DNA of 31,929 nt from Chara braunii (GCA_003427395.1 BFEA01000269.1:843142-875070); one strand, 5' to 3'. Shown: positions 9,450-19,822, counted from the first letter of the stretch. Numbers and translations are program-made. The notes: a model not told the origin generated them from the letters alone.

Positions 9450-10882
9450 AAATAGTTACATCATCAGAAATCCCAAACTCAGTCACTAGCATGCCCAAAT
9501 AGTCTCGCCTACGCGATAGTGCATCAACCACTTTGTTGTACTCTCCCTTTCGAGGGTCGAGCTTGAAGTCGTACATATCTATGACTTCAATCCATCTCTT
9601 AAGTGCGTCGGAGAGCACGGGCTGTGTCTTGATCCAATGCAGCATCTCATGGTCAGATCCCACATAAAAGAATCTGCCTAGTGTCTCCAATGGACCAGCG
9701 CTCTGTAGAGGGCATAAAACTCACGGTCATACCTGGACTTGCTAATTTATGAGATGGCATCTTTTTGCTCATGTACTCGATCGGCCTCAACTTTTTCCCC
9801 TCCTCCTGCTCAAGGGTCGCGCCTATGTCGTGTTTGCTGGCGTCTGTGGTCACAACAAAGGGTTGTTCAGGATCCGGAAGTTTGAGCACTTCATAGTGCG
9901 TCAGGGCATACTTCAATCCATTGAAGGATGTCTCATACTCTTTTGTCCCCTCCCATGGGGTGTCAAGGCGCGTGAGGTCAGTTAGAGGGGAGACTACAAT
10001 ACTATAATCCTTGATAAATGGGTGGTAGTAGCCTGCCATCCCCAAGAATAACCTCACCTCAGTCACAGACGGAGGTTTGCGCCAGTCACGTATGCTGGCC
10101 ACTTTGGCATCATCCAACCTCAATCCATCCGCGAAAATCGCATGACCCAGATACAAAGACCTTCGTGCAACCAAATTCACATTTCTCCAAGTTAACCTTG
10201 TACTGGTGTTGTCTTAGGAACCCTAACACTGTTTTCACATCCTCAGTGTGCTCCTCTACAGTCCTACTAAAAAGATAAAGATATCGTCGAGGTCCACGAT
10301 GATAAACTTGTCTAAGTAGTCATGAAAGATCCGATTCATTGCGTGTTGGAACGTCCCAGGAGCATTGCATAGGCCAAAGGGCATCACAACGAACTCATAC
10401 AGACCGTACCTGGTTTGAAAGACGGTTTTGTGCTGGTCCTCACGTCTAATAGCAATCTAATGGTATCCGGACATCAGATCTATCTCAGCACAGTACCGAC
10501 ATCCCTGTTGTCTACCCAAGAGTTCGGCAATGCATGGTAGGGGCTCCGGGTTCTTAATGGTGATGATATTGAGGCCCCTATAGTCAATGCATATCCTTAG
10601 TGTCCCCCTTTACTTTGGGACAAATAAAATTGGCGCTCCGTAGGGGGATGCACTTGGCCAAATCCAACCCTTCTCTGTGAGATCCTTGAGTTGGTGACGG
10701 AGTTCATCTAACTCCGCAGGAGACATCCTATAGATCCGCCCTCTAGGTACTTCGCTATCGGGGACGACTTCTATCGCGTGGACAATCTCCCTTTCTACCA
10801 CACCCCTAGGCTCCTCAAAGAGGTTTGAATATTGTGCAACGACTGCTTCTATCTCTGGCGCTGATTTTATGGCCTCCCTTGA
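9412..10882 (-). pseudogene. Ty3/gypsy reverse transcriptase and RNase H, broken
   Basis: Copies element RNA to DNA in the family. From the 5' side: APEIEAVVAQYSNLFEEPRG, PRGRIYRMSPAELDELRHQL, WIWPSASPYGAPILFVPK, stop (10610-10612), LRICIDYRGLN, EIDLMSGYH, stop (10457-10459), KTVFQTRYGLYEFVVMPFGL, APGTFQHAMN, then VDLDDIFIF at the active site (the usual Y-x-D-D reads D-L-D-D, 10283-10294). A frame change near 10268 and another near 10165 lead to LGHAIFADGL and the connection region, then RNase H with VVTTDASKHDIGATLEQEEG and, after more frame changes, SDHEMLHWIKTQ and VVDALSRR, which joins the integrase. Two stops and at least three frameshifts make it dead. Both Asp of the DD pair and the first Asp (EIDL) remain. 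Confidence 0.88.
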
Positions 10883-11106
10883 TCACTTTGACCCTTGGGC
10901 TGGCCTACCTTCTGTTTTCCGCCCACTCCTAGCCTTTTCCCTGATAAGAGTCACTACTCCATATGAAGTTTGTACACTCCCACCTATCTCTGTTTCTTCC
11001 CCAAGGTTAGAGAAGTCATCAATCTCAGTCGCTTGACCATCATTGTCAACGAATATGAGATTGCCTTTCTCCCTCCAATCTTGAGGAAACTTCTTCTTTC
11101 TCCCAT
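10883..11106 (-). other. Gap between gag and RT, no protease seen
   Basis: An intact Ty3/gypsy element has a zinc knuckle and an aspartic protease (D-S/T-G) here. I find neither in any minus-strand frame; several stops are present. Internal deletion or heavy decay would explain it. Confidence 0.5.
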
Positions 11107-12946
11107 CTACAGGACCCTCTTGGGCACTCCCAAGCTCCCAAGCCTAGCCTCTATATCTAAGGCTTTCTTGTTGAATGAAGCAAAGTCGTGTACGTTGATG
11201 GAGGCCTCATCGACCAACTTATTTTTGACGTCTGTAGGCAATCGCAAATAAGTTATCAAGAGTACCTGTTGTTTGTAACGCACGCCAGGAACAACGATCA
11301 ACCACTTTACAACGTCTGTTACCTCTCGCACTGTCCGATATCTCTTTAATCCCAGATTAGCCAGAGAGTCTATGACCTTTTAAGCCCCTTGGGGGTCATG
11401 CCACCTGCCAATGCTGCCATAGCCTAATCGTACGAGCTCCTCCAATGATCTGGCATGTGCCCAACCATCGAAGTTCTAACCGTAGCCTGCTGTTGTACTA
11501 ACCGATTCAACCATCTAGCTACAGATATTCTTCTAGAAAGGATGCAGCAACAATGACTTTCTCCTTTAGCGAGCTTGTGCCTCACGTAAGTAGGCAAAAC
11601 CCTCACCTAGGTATCCAGGTCCTCGTCCTTCTTCTTGTCGCCAGAGAAGGGTTTAGGACTCACTAACCATACGAGCTCCTCCAATGATCTGGCCTGTGCC
11701 CAACCATCGAAGTTCTGACCGTAGCCGTGCTATTGTACTAACCGATTCAACCATCTAGCTGTAGATATCCTTCTAGAAAGAATGCAGCAACAATGACTTC
11801 CTCCTCTATCCTAGTGAGCTTGTGCCTCACATAAGTAGGCAAAGTCCTCACCTAGGTATCCAAGTCCTCGTCCTTCTTCTTGTCGCCAAAGAAGGGTTTA
11901 GGACTCAACAAGGGTATCTTGGGTGTCCACTGCATAGGCTGTACAACATCCTGTACCTGTTGCATTGGTTGCGTAACCATGGAACAGGTCGCTGCAACGA
12001 CACTTGTTGCTGCAGTGACACTTGTTGTTGCAGCGGCACTTGCTGCTGCTGCAGTAGTTGCTGTTGCGGCAAACCCTGTTGCAAGGGGTGCTGCCCTGTA
12101 GCGGCAACCACTAAATGGGGGAATGAAGAAGGCTGTACAAGAATTTACCCACTACTACCTACTACTACTCCACCTGATGGGGGCATGCCAAACTGTGGAG
12201 TAAAGGGTTGCCCTATCGGCAGCAGCGTCATCACTGGACCTGCAACCGTAGGGGAACTAAAGCAAACTGCAGATGCCTGACCGAACGTCGAGCCCGCCGC
12301 AATGCCGTCAGAATATGGTTCTGACCAGCTGTTAGTGCAGCCAACATCTCCTGCTGGACAACGTGCACTTCGACTACACTCAACAAGGAGTTCCGAAGGG
12401 ACTGAACCACAGGATCGAGAGCTGTCTCATGTATCGCTTTTAACTTGCCTAGCTCTTTTGCCCTGGACCCTAGCCTAGCTTTTCTAATCCTAGCTCTTTC
12501 TCTTCTCTCCTCTACATCCTGCAATTGGCGCTGTAACTTATTGTGGAGAGCGACCACTTCTTGGATCTCATAATCCTTTGCTGACAGTTGTTGCTGCTGG
12601 CTGGCCTGCAAGCCAGCAGATGACTAACGAAAGTCTGGGTCATACCTTGACTGACACCTGACGAAGAGGCCTGAGACGAGGCTTGTGACATGGTAGAGGC
12701 GGCAACCATGGCTGCCTCGGCGTCGGCTATAGCGTCTGCTGCTAATGCTGCTGCTAGTGCCCTTTCGGTGTTGGCTGCTGCTTCCCTAGCCCTCTGCAAT
12801 GCCGCCTTCTCTTTGGCTTCTTACGCAGTCTCCTCCTCTCCTCGTTCTAACTCTATGAAAGTGATCGGTTAACTGCATGCAAGTCTCCAGGTAAGCCTCT
12901 TATCGTCTTGCTCTAGTCCCTCAACCTCACTGTTATCTCCACTCAT
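11107..12946 (-). pseudogene. gag-like structural protein, broken
   Basis: The first minus-strand ATG after the leader is 12944-12946 (MSGDNSEVEGLEQDDKRLTW), soon interrupted by stops. Then come an Ala-rich helical segment (REAAANTERALAAALAADAI), a coiled-coil-like segment (VALHNKLQRQLQDVEERRER and onward to about 12290), a Gln-rich stretch from CTG/TTG repeats (12000-12075), and a retrotransposon gag-type core with DEDLDTWVRTLPTYVRHKL, then VLLITYLRLPTDVKNKLVDE. The Trp-x-x-x-(L) pattern after an acidic stretch is usual for Retrotrans_gag. A tandem duplication (11433-11907) breaks the core. Position between PBS leader and pol supports gag. Confidence 0.72.
11433..11907. repeat. Tandem duplication inside gag
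   Basis: Two direct copies of about 230 bp, 11433-11662 and 11672-11907, begin CGAGCTCCTCCAATGATCTG and end GGGTTTAGGACTCA. The second copy has about 6 extra bases (TATCCTAG-type insertion near 11808). The spacing of 239 is not a multiple of three, so the duplication shifts the frame. Confidence 0.9.
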
Positions 12947-14104
12947 GAGCTATGCGTGGTCTGCGATCTGTACTAGAGTCCTCGCCGGGACCTACCGCAG
13001 CATAGCATCCAACCTGATTAAAATAAAATAAAATAAATGTTCGGTCCAACTTTGTCAAAAAGTTGTCAAGCGGTAACAACAAATAATCTCATAATCCTAT
13101 AAACAATTCTATCCTACTTTTGACTAGTCTGAAACAGATTGCAATGCAGCCAAGAATATTTACTACTCTTATCTGCCGCTGTCTGTCAGTTGTTAGCAAA
13201 GTCTGTCACAACTAACTAATCAAAAATAAAAATAAAATCATTTGCTGGTGTGCATGCAGAATGAAAATTTACAATAATAAACAACCGAACTGTTTACGGG
13301 AATCTTCCCTTCCCCTATATCCTTCTTGAGTGGTCACTTGTGTCAACGTCCTGAAGCTCTGGTTCAGCGGCGCGGCGTGTCTGAAGATGTGCAATCGGCC
13401 CATCTGTGCCCCAAGTCAATGCAGAATTGGCAAGCCCGACCATACTATTTTTATACTCGCGTACAGCACGAGTCTTGTATCCCCACAAGAGTCTCTTTAT
13501 AGATGGTCCAATACTCGTCTCTCCCTCATAGGGCTGGCCTGCCCGACATAACCTCTATAGCGCAGCATGCAGACCAAAGGACAAGCGGCAAAGTATGCGT
13601 GTACTAGTCCCAGCAGGTTGGGATGGTGACCGTGACCTGAGTGCTTCGTCCAACACCCGCCTCCCACCAGCTTGCTCCCCAGGAAGAATGTCGACTCTCA
13701 AGGTTGAGCGCTCGCGACACCTCACAATGAGAGGACTCTCAAGACAACTCACTTCCTCACGATAAGAAGGAAGGAAGAGGGTAGATGAGGAAAGGAGCAA
13801 CGTACCCCATAATATTGCCCCCAACCACAGATTTCTCACCAGTAACCTGACGTGCATTTCTGATGAGCAATCGATGCCTCGACACAACCCACAACACAAT
13901 CCAGTTCCACCTCGGGCTAAATGCCACATCAGCAAGTTCTCATCATCCCGCTTGCACCCCACATGTCACCACATAGCCTTCCGGGCGCACCCACACGACA
14001 CTGGGCCGCCGCTATTCCCACGCACAAGCGTTATCACTGCCCCACCATATCCGTCGAAGCACCAAACAACTATTGCGAAGGAGCCAGCAGAGCGACTCGA
14101 ACCA
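12947..14104 (-). other. 5' leader of the retrotransposon
   Basis: Untranslated region between PBS and gag, about 1.2 kb. Holds AATAAAATAAAATAAA-like A/T sequence (13018-13037) and an unsupported 135-codon minus-strand frame at 13555-13962 with no domain. Confidence 0.6.
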
Positions 14105-14116
14105 GCTCTAATACCA
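14105..14116 (-). promoter_or_regulatory. Primer binding site, initiator Met tRNA type
   Basis: On the minus strand TGGTATTAGAGC, followed after one base by GGTTCGAGTC, begins four bases after the 5' LTR end. Plant elements primed by initiator Met tRNA have TGGTATCAGAGC, so this is one C-to-T change away. Confidence 0.85.
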
Positions 14117-14120
14117 AATT

Positions 14121-14467
14121 GCAAGGAAAATGAGCGCTAGCGATATGACAAAAATCCAAAGACCAAAATCGCATTGAAAGCCAGCAAGTCTAACGCCGTC
14201 CAAAAAGCAAAAATGCACTAAGATTCCACCAACGAAGAACCAAGTCCCTGAATCTGAATGTCAATGAGAGCATACTCTTGCCACCACCAACATATGTATC
14301 TAGAGTCCTTCCTCCTACTTGGCACAGACTACTATCACAACTTACTAATAGGCCTACGAATTGACAATGCATCCAGTTGACGTCAGCAGCAAAACCGAAG
14401 TACAAGAAGATGTCGACCCTTGTAGACCATCGCCAAGACCAGGTATGCACCCTCACATCATCAAGCA

Positions 14468-14559
<92 letters not shown>

Positions 14560-15125
14560 ACGTCTTCACCCTCAAGCACGAAGAACACCACCACCTCCAC
14601 TGATTGGCTGATCCAAGCCGAGCCCGGCTACAAGGGCTGGCTATGGCGCTGCCCTCAACAACGCCCTCTTCCTCTCGACGCTCGCGCGCGCCTGCATGCT
14701 TGCGCTAGCGCAGCAGCCCATGAGCGTTTGCCCCAACAGTGTTGCCGCATCTACACGCGAGTGCCTGAATATCCACTCCAGATCCCAGCCCTTTCCTATA
14801 TGGAAAGTGGTGGGCTCTTTCCGCTTGCTTCCCATGTGACACCAAGTTTCCAGTGTCGGCCAAAGTGTTTGCGCTCATGCCCGATCAGACAGTGGTCTGG
14901 GAGCGAATTAGTTAGGCATGCCCAGCCGCCCAGGCACAAACGTGTGGTGCTCACGAGCATTTTGGATTCTCTCGAGCAAGGGGGATGTAACCAACTCACG
15001 CGTGGCAACTGTCTGGCGCCCACCAAGATTTGCAAAAATTGCACATTGGGGTTCAGTGGGCCCGCCTTCACTTAGGGCGGGCACGTGCCTGCTGCAAGGC
15101 CTTAGCTGAGCGGTAAACCCTCACA
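14121..15125 (-). repeat. 5' LTR
   Basis: Direct-repeat partner of 6853-7897, starting TGTGAGGGT (minus strand) and ending CCTTGC(A) beside the PBS. It carries a TC run of 86 bases. The imperfect palindrome TTTCCTATATGGAAA, present in both LTRs, is an A/T-centred candidate core promoter on the minus strand, but this is a guess. Confidence 0.9.
14470..14555. repeat. (TC)n microsatellite inside the 5' LTR
   Basis: 43 TC units, 32 bases longer than the matching run in the 3' LTR. Confidence 0.95.
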
Positions 15126-15939
15126 CTACCACCTCTCTCGATATATCTCTTAGCACACCCCCACTCCTTTTCTAGCTGACCTCATGCGAGGAACATCACT
15201 CTCTACTGGAGCAACCTGACCAGACAGTGAACGCGGGCACTGACGCTTAATGAGCTCCCCCATTCAGCCCCAGTAGAGGCACTAGCATACAAGCCTCGCT
15301 TATACGGGTACCTCCGAAGCTAGGCGCGGAGTTCTCAACTAGTCCCGTGAGCAATGCGGGCACCCATAGGCAATGTCTAATTGGTCGGCTAACCAAGGTC
15401 TAACCCAGGAGCCCCCTACCTCTAAGCACCGACCCAACATAGCGTGGTTCATATATGACTACTATTGGTTGTTAAATATGCTGTTTGTTATGTGAGCTTT
15501 GTATGGATGTTTGAGGTTGCTTTTTGGTGCTAATGAGCCTTGCTTATGTCTGTTCGCTAGGGAGAATCGACCAGTGGTAATGGTGGAGACCTCGACCCTC
15601 ATCAACCACCCCCAACCCATCGCTGCTAACCCACCTCCCCTCGAGAGTAGGACGCACCTCTTGATCCGACATCGTTTTCCCTACAAGGCACCCCTGCCAC
15701 CAAAGGACTGCCACGGTATCACCATGTACCCACACAACCCCTTACCACTCTCCAACCCGAAAGAGAGTAGCATCCATCTCACATCAGCTCTCCCGCAGGA
15801 AAGGCACACGTCCCCACCCAAATCTGTCCAGAGGATCATCCCTAACTGGTATGATGAACAATATATATATAGACATGATGAGCATAGTATGGAGTTGAAC
15901 CCGGGACCTCCAAGTTACAATATCAGAGCCCAGTCACAT
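15126..15939. other. Spacer between the LTR element and the LINE remnant
   Basis: No recognised gene. A 150-codon plus-strand frame (15499-15951) is Pro/His-rich with no domain. A phrase TTGAACCCGGGACCTCC at 15896-15912, complement of a tRNA T-arm (GGTTCAA), suggests a worn tRNA-derived repeat. Confidence 0.45.
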
Positions 15940-16403
15940 CCATCTTCGTAGATGACCTCACTGTCCTCTTCTGAGCTGATCCTGCCAGCTTCTAAGCACT
16001 AGCACGAACGATCCACCTATTTGAGGTCACGACAGACATGAAAGTGAATTGGGCACGGAGACAGAAGGGCGGTGGCTTAGCAGAAACGAAAATCCACCAC
16101 CTGATGCCTCGAGAGTCGACTGGAAACCTGAGGATGCTGCTATCAGAGTGTTGGGGGTAAACCTTGCCGCTCTTGGCCCCCCTCACGACCATGGCGACAC
16201 AATACTGGACATAGCCATTCAACGCATGAATGCTTGGAGAACAACTCACACCTCGTTGGTGGGCAGAGCACTGGCAATCAACAATTGTCATATTTGCGGC
16301 AATATGGTACAAAGTGGCCTTCTAGCAATTAAGCAGGAGGCAATTAATGACACTAAAACAGGCAGCGTCCGCATACCTCTGGCGAGTGGACCATGAATAC
16401 ACC

Positions 16404-16521
16404 ACGTGTATCAGGAGGGTGGCATGGGACATCATCACACAGCCACGAGCCAAGGGGGGGTTACGTGTATCAGGAGGGTGGCATGGGACATCATCACACA
16501 CCCACGAGCCAAGGGGGGGTT
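16404..16521. repeat. 59-bp tandem duplication in the LINE relic
   Basis: Two copies (16404-16462, 16463-16521) starting ACGTGTATCAGGAGGGTGGC differ at few positions. The homologous segment at 18518-18793 has only one copy, which shows that the doubling occurred here. Confidence 0.93.
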
Positions 16522-17167
16522 AGACGTAATCGACCCGAAGAATGAAACAAAAGCGCTGATTTTTAAATTCCTAGTAAGATGGTTGTTAGGCAATGATATC
16601 CTCTGGGCACCATATGCAGCCATCCAAATCTCTGCCCTGGTCCCACAATGCACAGATAGCGAACGAGTCCATCCACTACAATGGCTAACTAACAAATACT
16701 GGTCGCTCCCGACACCACCTCGAAACAGAAGGCATGACACGTCTGCCTCCACTACTAAGTGGGATCTCAAGGCCGACTCCCTATGAACAGATACGCTACA
16801 CTATGGCGAGAACGAGGACCGGCCCAAAAACGTGTCCCGAACAGATGAGACAAAATATGGAGAACCGCTATTTGGGAACCCATCCATACTCGATCACACA
16901 GGTAAACCATTCTTGCTGCAAACGGGCTCGGGATGACTCTCTTGAGTGAGAAAAGGGACATACACGGTGGCTGATCTGTGGAATGTCGACGCAAGCACGT
17001 GGCTATCTATCCAAGACCTTCGACAAAAGTTGCACCACGTCAAAAAGCGGTGTTCGAGTGTAGCTCGTTTCTTGGGGGAGGTCCCACTGCAGTAGGTGCA
17101 GAGTGGAGACAACACACCCTGAGCTTCCAAATTTGTTCTAGACACAATCCAGTCTAGGCGCACACAA

Positions 17168-17255
17168 GTGGATGATTTGCCACTTGAGCGCACACAAGTT
17201 AGTAGACACTTGTGGATGATTTGCCACTTGAGCGGGCGCACACAAGTTAGTAGGG
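17168..17255. repeat. 44-bp tandem repeat
   Basis: GTGGATGATTTGCCACTTGA followed by GCGCACACAAGTTAGTAG occurs twice, 44 bases apart, with small indels. Confidence 0.75.
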
Positions 17256-18100
17256 CGTCTTAGCCGAGTATGTGGCCATCTGATTGTGTCAAGGTCTTCT
17301 ACGTTGAGGGGCCTTGCCCACCGCAATCTGATTGGTTCAAATGTGTGTTAGTTTCCTTGCTGTTTTGTATCCATCCTTTACTGTGTACTGCCATATTTGC
17401 AGTTTACGGGAGTCCCCCCTGTCCCATTCCCACTCGCGTGGGTCAAATGGCATCTCGGAGAGGGGGATGGCTGGCTCATATACGAAGGGTCCATTGCCAT
17501 TGTCACTGATCACACATATTCTAATGTGTCCTGCGGCGGTTGTCTGATGGTCGAGGTTGTCTTGACGGTCGAGTTTGGACCATCTTTCCCCTGGGAGGCG
17601 TGGTGTGTATGCCTTAAGGCTCGCCTCTTAAGGGTTAACCAGCTCTGGCAATGGTGGGATGCAGCATGACACCATCTAATGGGCAACCACCTCCCATGGG
17701 ATCTCAAGATCATTCTGTTGAGGGAAACACCCCCGCAAAGGGCTAGGTGGACACCCTTCAGCCTTAACCTGCTGGCTGTAACACGACTACCAATGTTAAT
17801 GGCAGCATGGCGAATGCCATGTGCGCATGAGCACAGGCAGCACACATATTGCTATATGGAGGCTAGGGCCTCGATTCTAGATACAATCATCGTCAACACA
17901 CAGGCAGCCTGGCAAGAGCTGAGAAACATGCTGCGGAAGGAACCAGATATAAACAAACGGAATGAACTCTCTGATAACTTCCGGTCTATCTGGGCGGACA
18001 GTGCAGAAAAATTCTGCGAATTTGATCAAGGCAACCAACTATGATGGAAACAGTGGATGCTAACGGAATCACAATGGGAACACTTACCGAGAAACCATTT

Positions 18101-18436
18101 TCAGTTCCCTTTCCAACCGACCAATTTCATCCTTCTCCCGGTCTGATAACACCCGACACACACCCCGATCTGCTCCCCTCCCACCCCCTAATACCCCCTC
18201 CCCCGAACCTGTCCAACCCTCCCTCAACCCTGCCCCACTACCCACACCCACTCCCCACTCACTACGCAGAAGGCTGGCCAAGCAGGGACTTCCCAGTGGA
18301 GGTGCAACAAAGGGGATTACTCCCTGGAGACAGGAGATGAAGTCAGCACCCACGTCCGGGCAATTGAACCAGACCACACCGTCACGAGTCTTACATGACA
18401 AGATACATCAATTCTCGGACAACAGACTGCTCCCCA
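18101..18436. other. C-rich spacer after the LINE relic
   Basis: Pyrimidine- and Pro-codon-rich stretch (18160-18260) with no domain; it may be LINE 3' sequence. Confidence 0.4.
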
Positions 18437-18876
18437 CAGCAGGAAGGTTGGCACAACGATGGAGATAGACCTTAAAGATAATGCATCGACAATGGCATCG
18501 ACGACGCAAAGACACATGAGGCAATTAATGACACTAAAACAGACAGCGTCCGCATACCTCTGGCGAGAGGACCATGAATACACCATGTGTACAAGGAGGG
18601 TGGCATTGGACATCATCACACAGCCACAAGCCAAAGGGGGGTTAGGCATAATCGACCCGGAGAATGAAACAAAAGCGCTGATTTTTAAATTCCTAATAAG
18701 ATGGTCGTTAGGCAATGATATCCCCTGGGCACCATATGCAGCCATCCAAATCTCTGCCCTGGCCCCACAGTGCACAGATAGCAACCGAGTCCAGCAGGAA
18801 GGTTGGCACAGCACTGGAGATAGAACTTAAGGATGATAATGCACCGATAACGGCATCGACGACACCAAGACACAAC
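18437..18876 (+). pseudogene. Second copy of LINE segment flanked by an 80-bp direct repeat
   Basis: The 276-bp segment 18518-18793 matches 16337-16671 (which is 335 bp because of its 59-bp duplication) and encodes LKQTASAYLWREDHEYT, RRVALDIITQPQAKGGLGII and NETKALIFKFLIRWSLGN in one frame. It is bracketed by two diverged copies of an 80-bp sequence beginning CAGCAGGAAGGTTGGCACA (18437-18517 and 18792-18875). The layout A-B-A' suggests unequal recombination or insertion of B between duplicated A, not an independent LINE insertion. Confidence 0.75.
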
Positions 18877-18934
18877 GACTCCATGACATGGGTTTATGGG
18901 CGGGTGGTAACAGAGGGGGGTCAAGGCCACCGAT

Positions 18935-19109
18935 GCCACACCACGCCGATGATTGGGATTTGGGAGTGAAGGAACATAAGGATGGCCATAGGGTCAAGGG
19001 TTTAACGGGGGTACGGGTCTCATCGGATTGAGGACGGATGTTTGGGGCTCGTCGAAGCCACACCACGCTGATAATTGGGTTTTGGAAGGGAGGGAACATA
19101 AGGACGGCC
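18935..19109. repeat. 53-bp direct repeat pair
   Basis: 18935-18987 and 19057-19109, both starting GCCACACCACGC and ending AGGA(T/C)GGCC, spaced 122 bases. Confidence 0.85.
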
Positions 19110-19519
19110 TGAATCACCAGGCCTGGCCGATACCATCTACACTTCATGAAGCACAACCCAACAGATTACAATGGGAAACAATTCCAGCATGATGCAACAA
19201 GCAGATAGATGTAATCAACAGCCAACAGGTCAGACTAACAACACTAGACTTGAAACCTGTTCGAATGCTCCAGCAAAAACAGGATTGGCAGAAGGCTGGG
19301 CCGCTCATCGCCCAGCCCCCTCATGGATACCGACATCTCATGTTTGCATACACTGTACTCCACAGGGACGGTGGACCTGATTTCCAGCAGGTGTTGCTCC
19401 CCACCAATAGATGGAGCCTCCCCGATGGTGCAAGTGCTGCCTGCTCTTATCAGCACCCCTAGCAGCCACTCGGGCAGTTTTTTCAACACAAGAAAAAGAC
19501 AAACAAAAAAAAATAAAAT
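19110..19519. other. Unrecognised spacer
   Basis: No gene recognised; A-rich stretch at 19492-19516 next to the first tRNA-like head. Confidence 0.4.
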
Positions 19520-19541
19520 CAGAGCTCTGCCCACTGAGCTA
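19520..19541 (-). mobile_element. tRNA-like D-arm/A-box remnant
   Basis: Minus strand reads AATAGCTCAGTGGGCAGAGC, an A-box with D-arm as in tRNA genes, then runs into A/T sequence with no T-arm. Likely a truncated SINE head. Confidence 0.5.
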
Positions 19542-19630
19542 TTGAGGTCATTAGTCTGTAAAGGCGCTATGCCAGGCGCTCGGGACAAGTACATGGGGTG
19601 CAACCTACACGAACCAATTGTGCTCGGGGG

Positions 19631-19690
19631 AAATTGTGGGCCCACAACCTCCCCGTTGCAGCACCGGAGCTCTGCCCAGTGAGCTACCAC
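19631..19690 (-). mobile_element. tRNA-like SINE head
   Basis: Minus strand: GTGGTAGCTCACTGGGCAGA (A-box) and, about 35 bases on, GGTTGTGGGCCCACAATTTC in the T-arm place. The stem is kept but the B-box TTCAA is lost. Confidence 0.5.
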
Positions 19691-19759
19691 GCACTCGCTT
19701 ACCAACTGGTCGTCTCAAAGGTAAGGCACCAAACATGCCACAGGCACTACCGTGGGGGC

Positions 19760-19822
19760 AGTGTGAGTTTAACCCACGACCTCTTGAATGCTGCTTGAAC
19801 GCCTTACCAACTGAGCTACACT
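19760..19822 (-). mobile_element. tRNA-like SINE head, best preserved
   Basis: Minus strand: GTGTAGCTCAGTTGGTAAGGC (A-box, D-arm), then GTCGTGGGTTAAACTCAC (T-arm with B-box GGTTAAACTC). No closed acceptor stem or CCA was found, so I call it tRNA-derived rather than a tRNA gene. Confidence 0.55.

Larger units (their letters stand above)
6853..15125 (-). mobile_element. Ty3/gypsy LTR retrotransposon, chromovirus-like, decayed
   Basis: An 8.3-kb element read on the minus strand. Seen: two long direct repeats (14121-15125 as 5' LTR, 6853-7897 as 3' LTR) that begin TGTGAGGGT and end CCTTGC; a PBS beside the 5' LTR (14105-14116); a purine tract beside the 3' LTR (7898-7911); possible 5-bp target duplications CTACA and CTACC (one mismatch). 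Internal order is gag, RT, RNase H, integrase, chromodomain-like tail, which is the Ty3/gypsy order. No protease was found. Frameshifts, stops and loss of the integrase catalytic Glu make it non-autonomous. The LTRs differ at many positions and by several short indels, so the insertion is not recent. Confidence 0.92.
15940..18100 (+). pseudogene. LINE reverse transcriptase, 3' half, decayed
   Basis: A 5'-truncated plant L1-type ORF2 relic. It begins at the RT active site: SIFVDDLTVLF (catalytic FVDD at 15945-15956) followed by a stop. Downstream pieces in the expected order are TDMKVNWARRQKGGGLAETK, LGVNLAALGPPHDHGDTILD-type residues, MNAWRTTHTSLVGRALAINN, ASAYLWRVDHEYTTCIRRVAWDIIT with PRAKGGLDVIDPKNETKALI (compare V-W-x(6)-P-x-x-GGLGI in LINEs), then LWNVDASTWLSIQDLRQKL near 16970, and an ORF2 C-terminal segment at 17679-18044 (RMPCAHEHRQHTYCYMEARA). 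Frames change repeatedly and stops are frequent. A 59-bp duplication (16404-16521) and a 44-bp repeat (17168-17255) add damage. The 3' limit is approximate; no clear poly(A) or target duplication was found. Confidence 0.75.

Noticed and set aside
11898-12107. Cys- and Gln-rich frames around 11900-12110
   Set aside because: They are readings of CTG/TTG/CAA repeats within gag, on both strands; the Cys-rich plus-strand frame is a shadow.
13555-13962. 135-codon frame in the retrotransposon leader
   Set aside because: Lies between PBS and gag where untranslated leader is expected; no homology recognised.
15091-15125. A-box-like TTAGCTGAGCGGTAAACC at the outer end of the 5' LTR
   Set aside because: It is the LTR terminus, the other LTR has a diverged form, and no B-box follows; not a tRNA gene.
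15499-15951. 150-codon plus-strand frame before the LINE
   Set aside because: His/Pro-rich, no domain, and overlaps the LINE FVDD block in another frame.
19760-19822. True tRNA gene
   Set aside because: No acceptor stem pairing and no well-formed anticodon arm; SINE head is the better reading.
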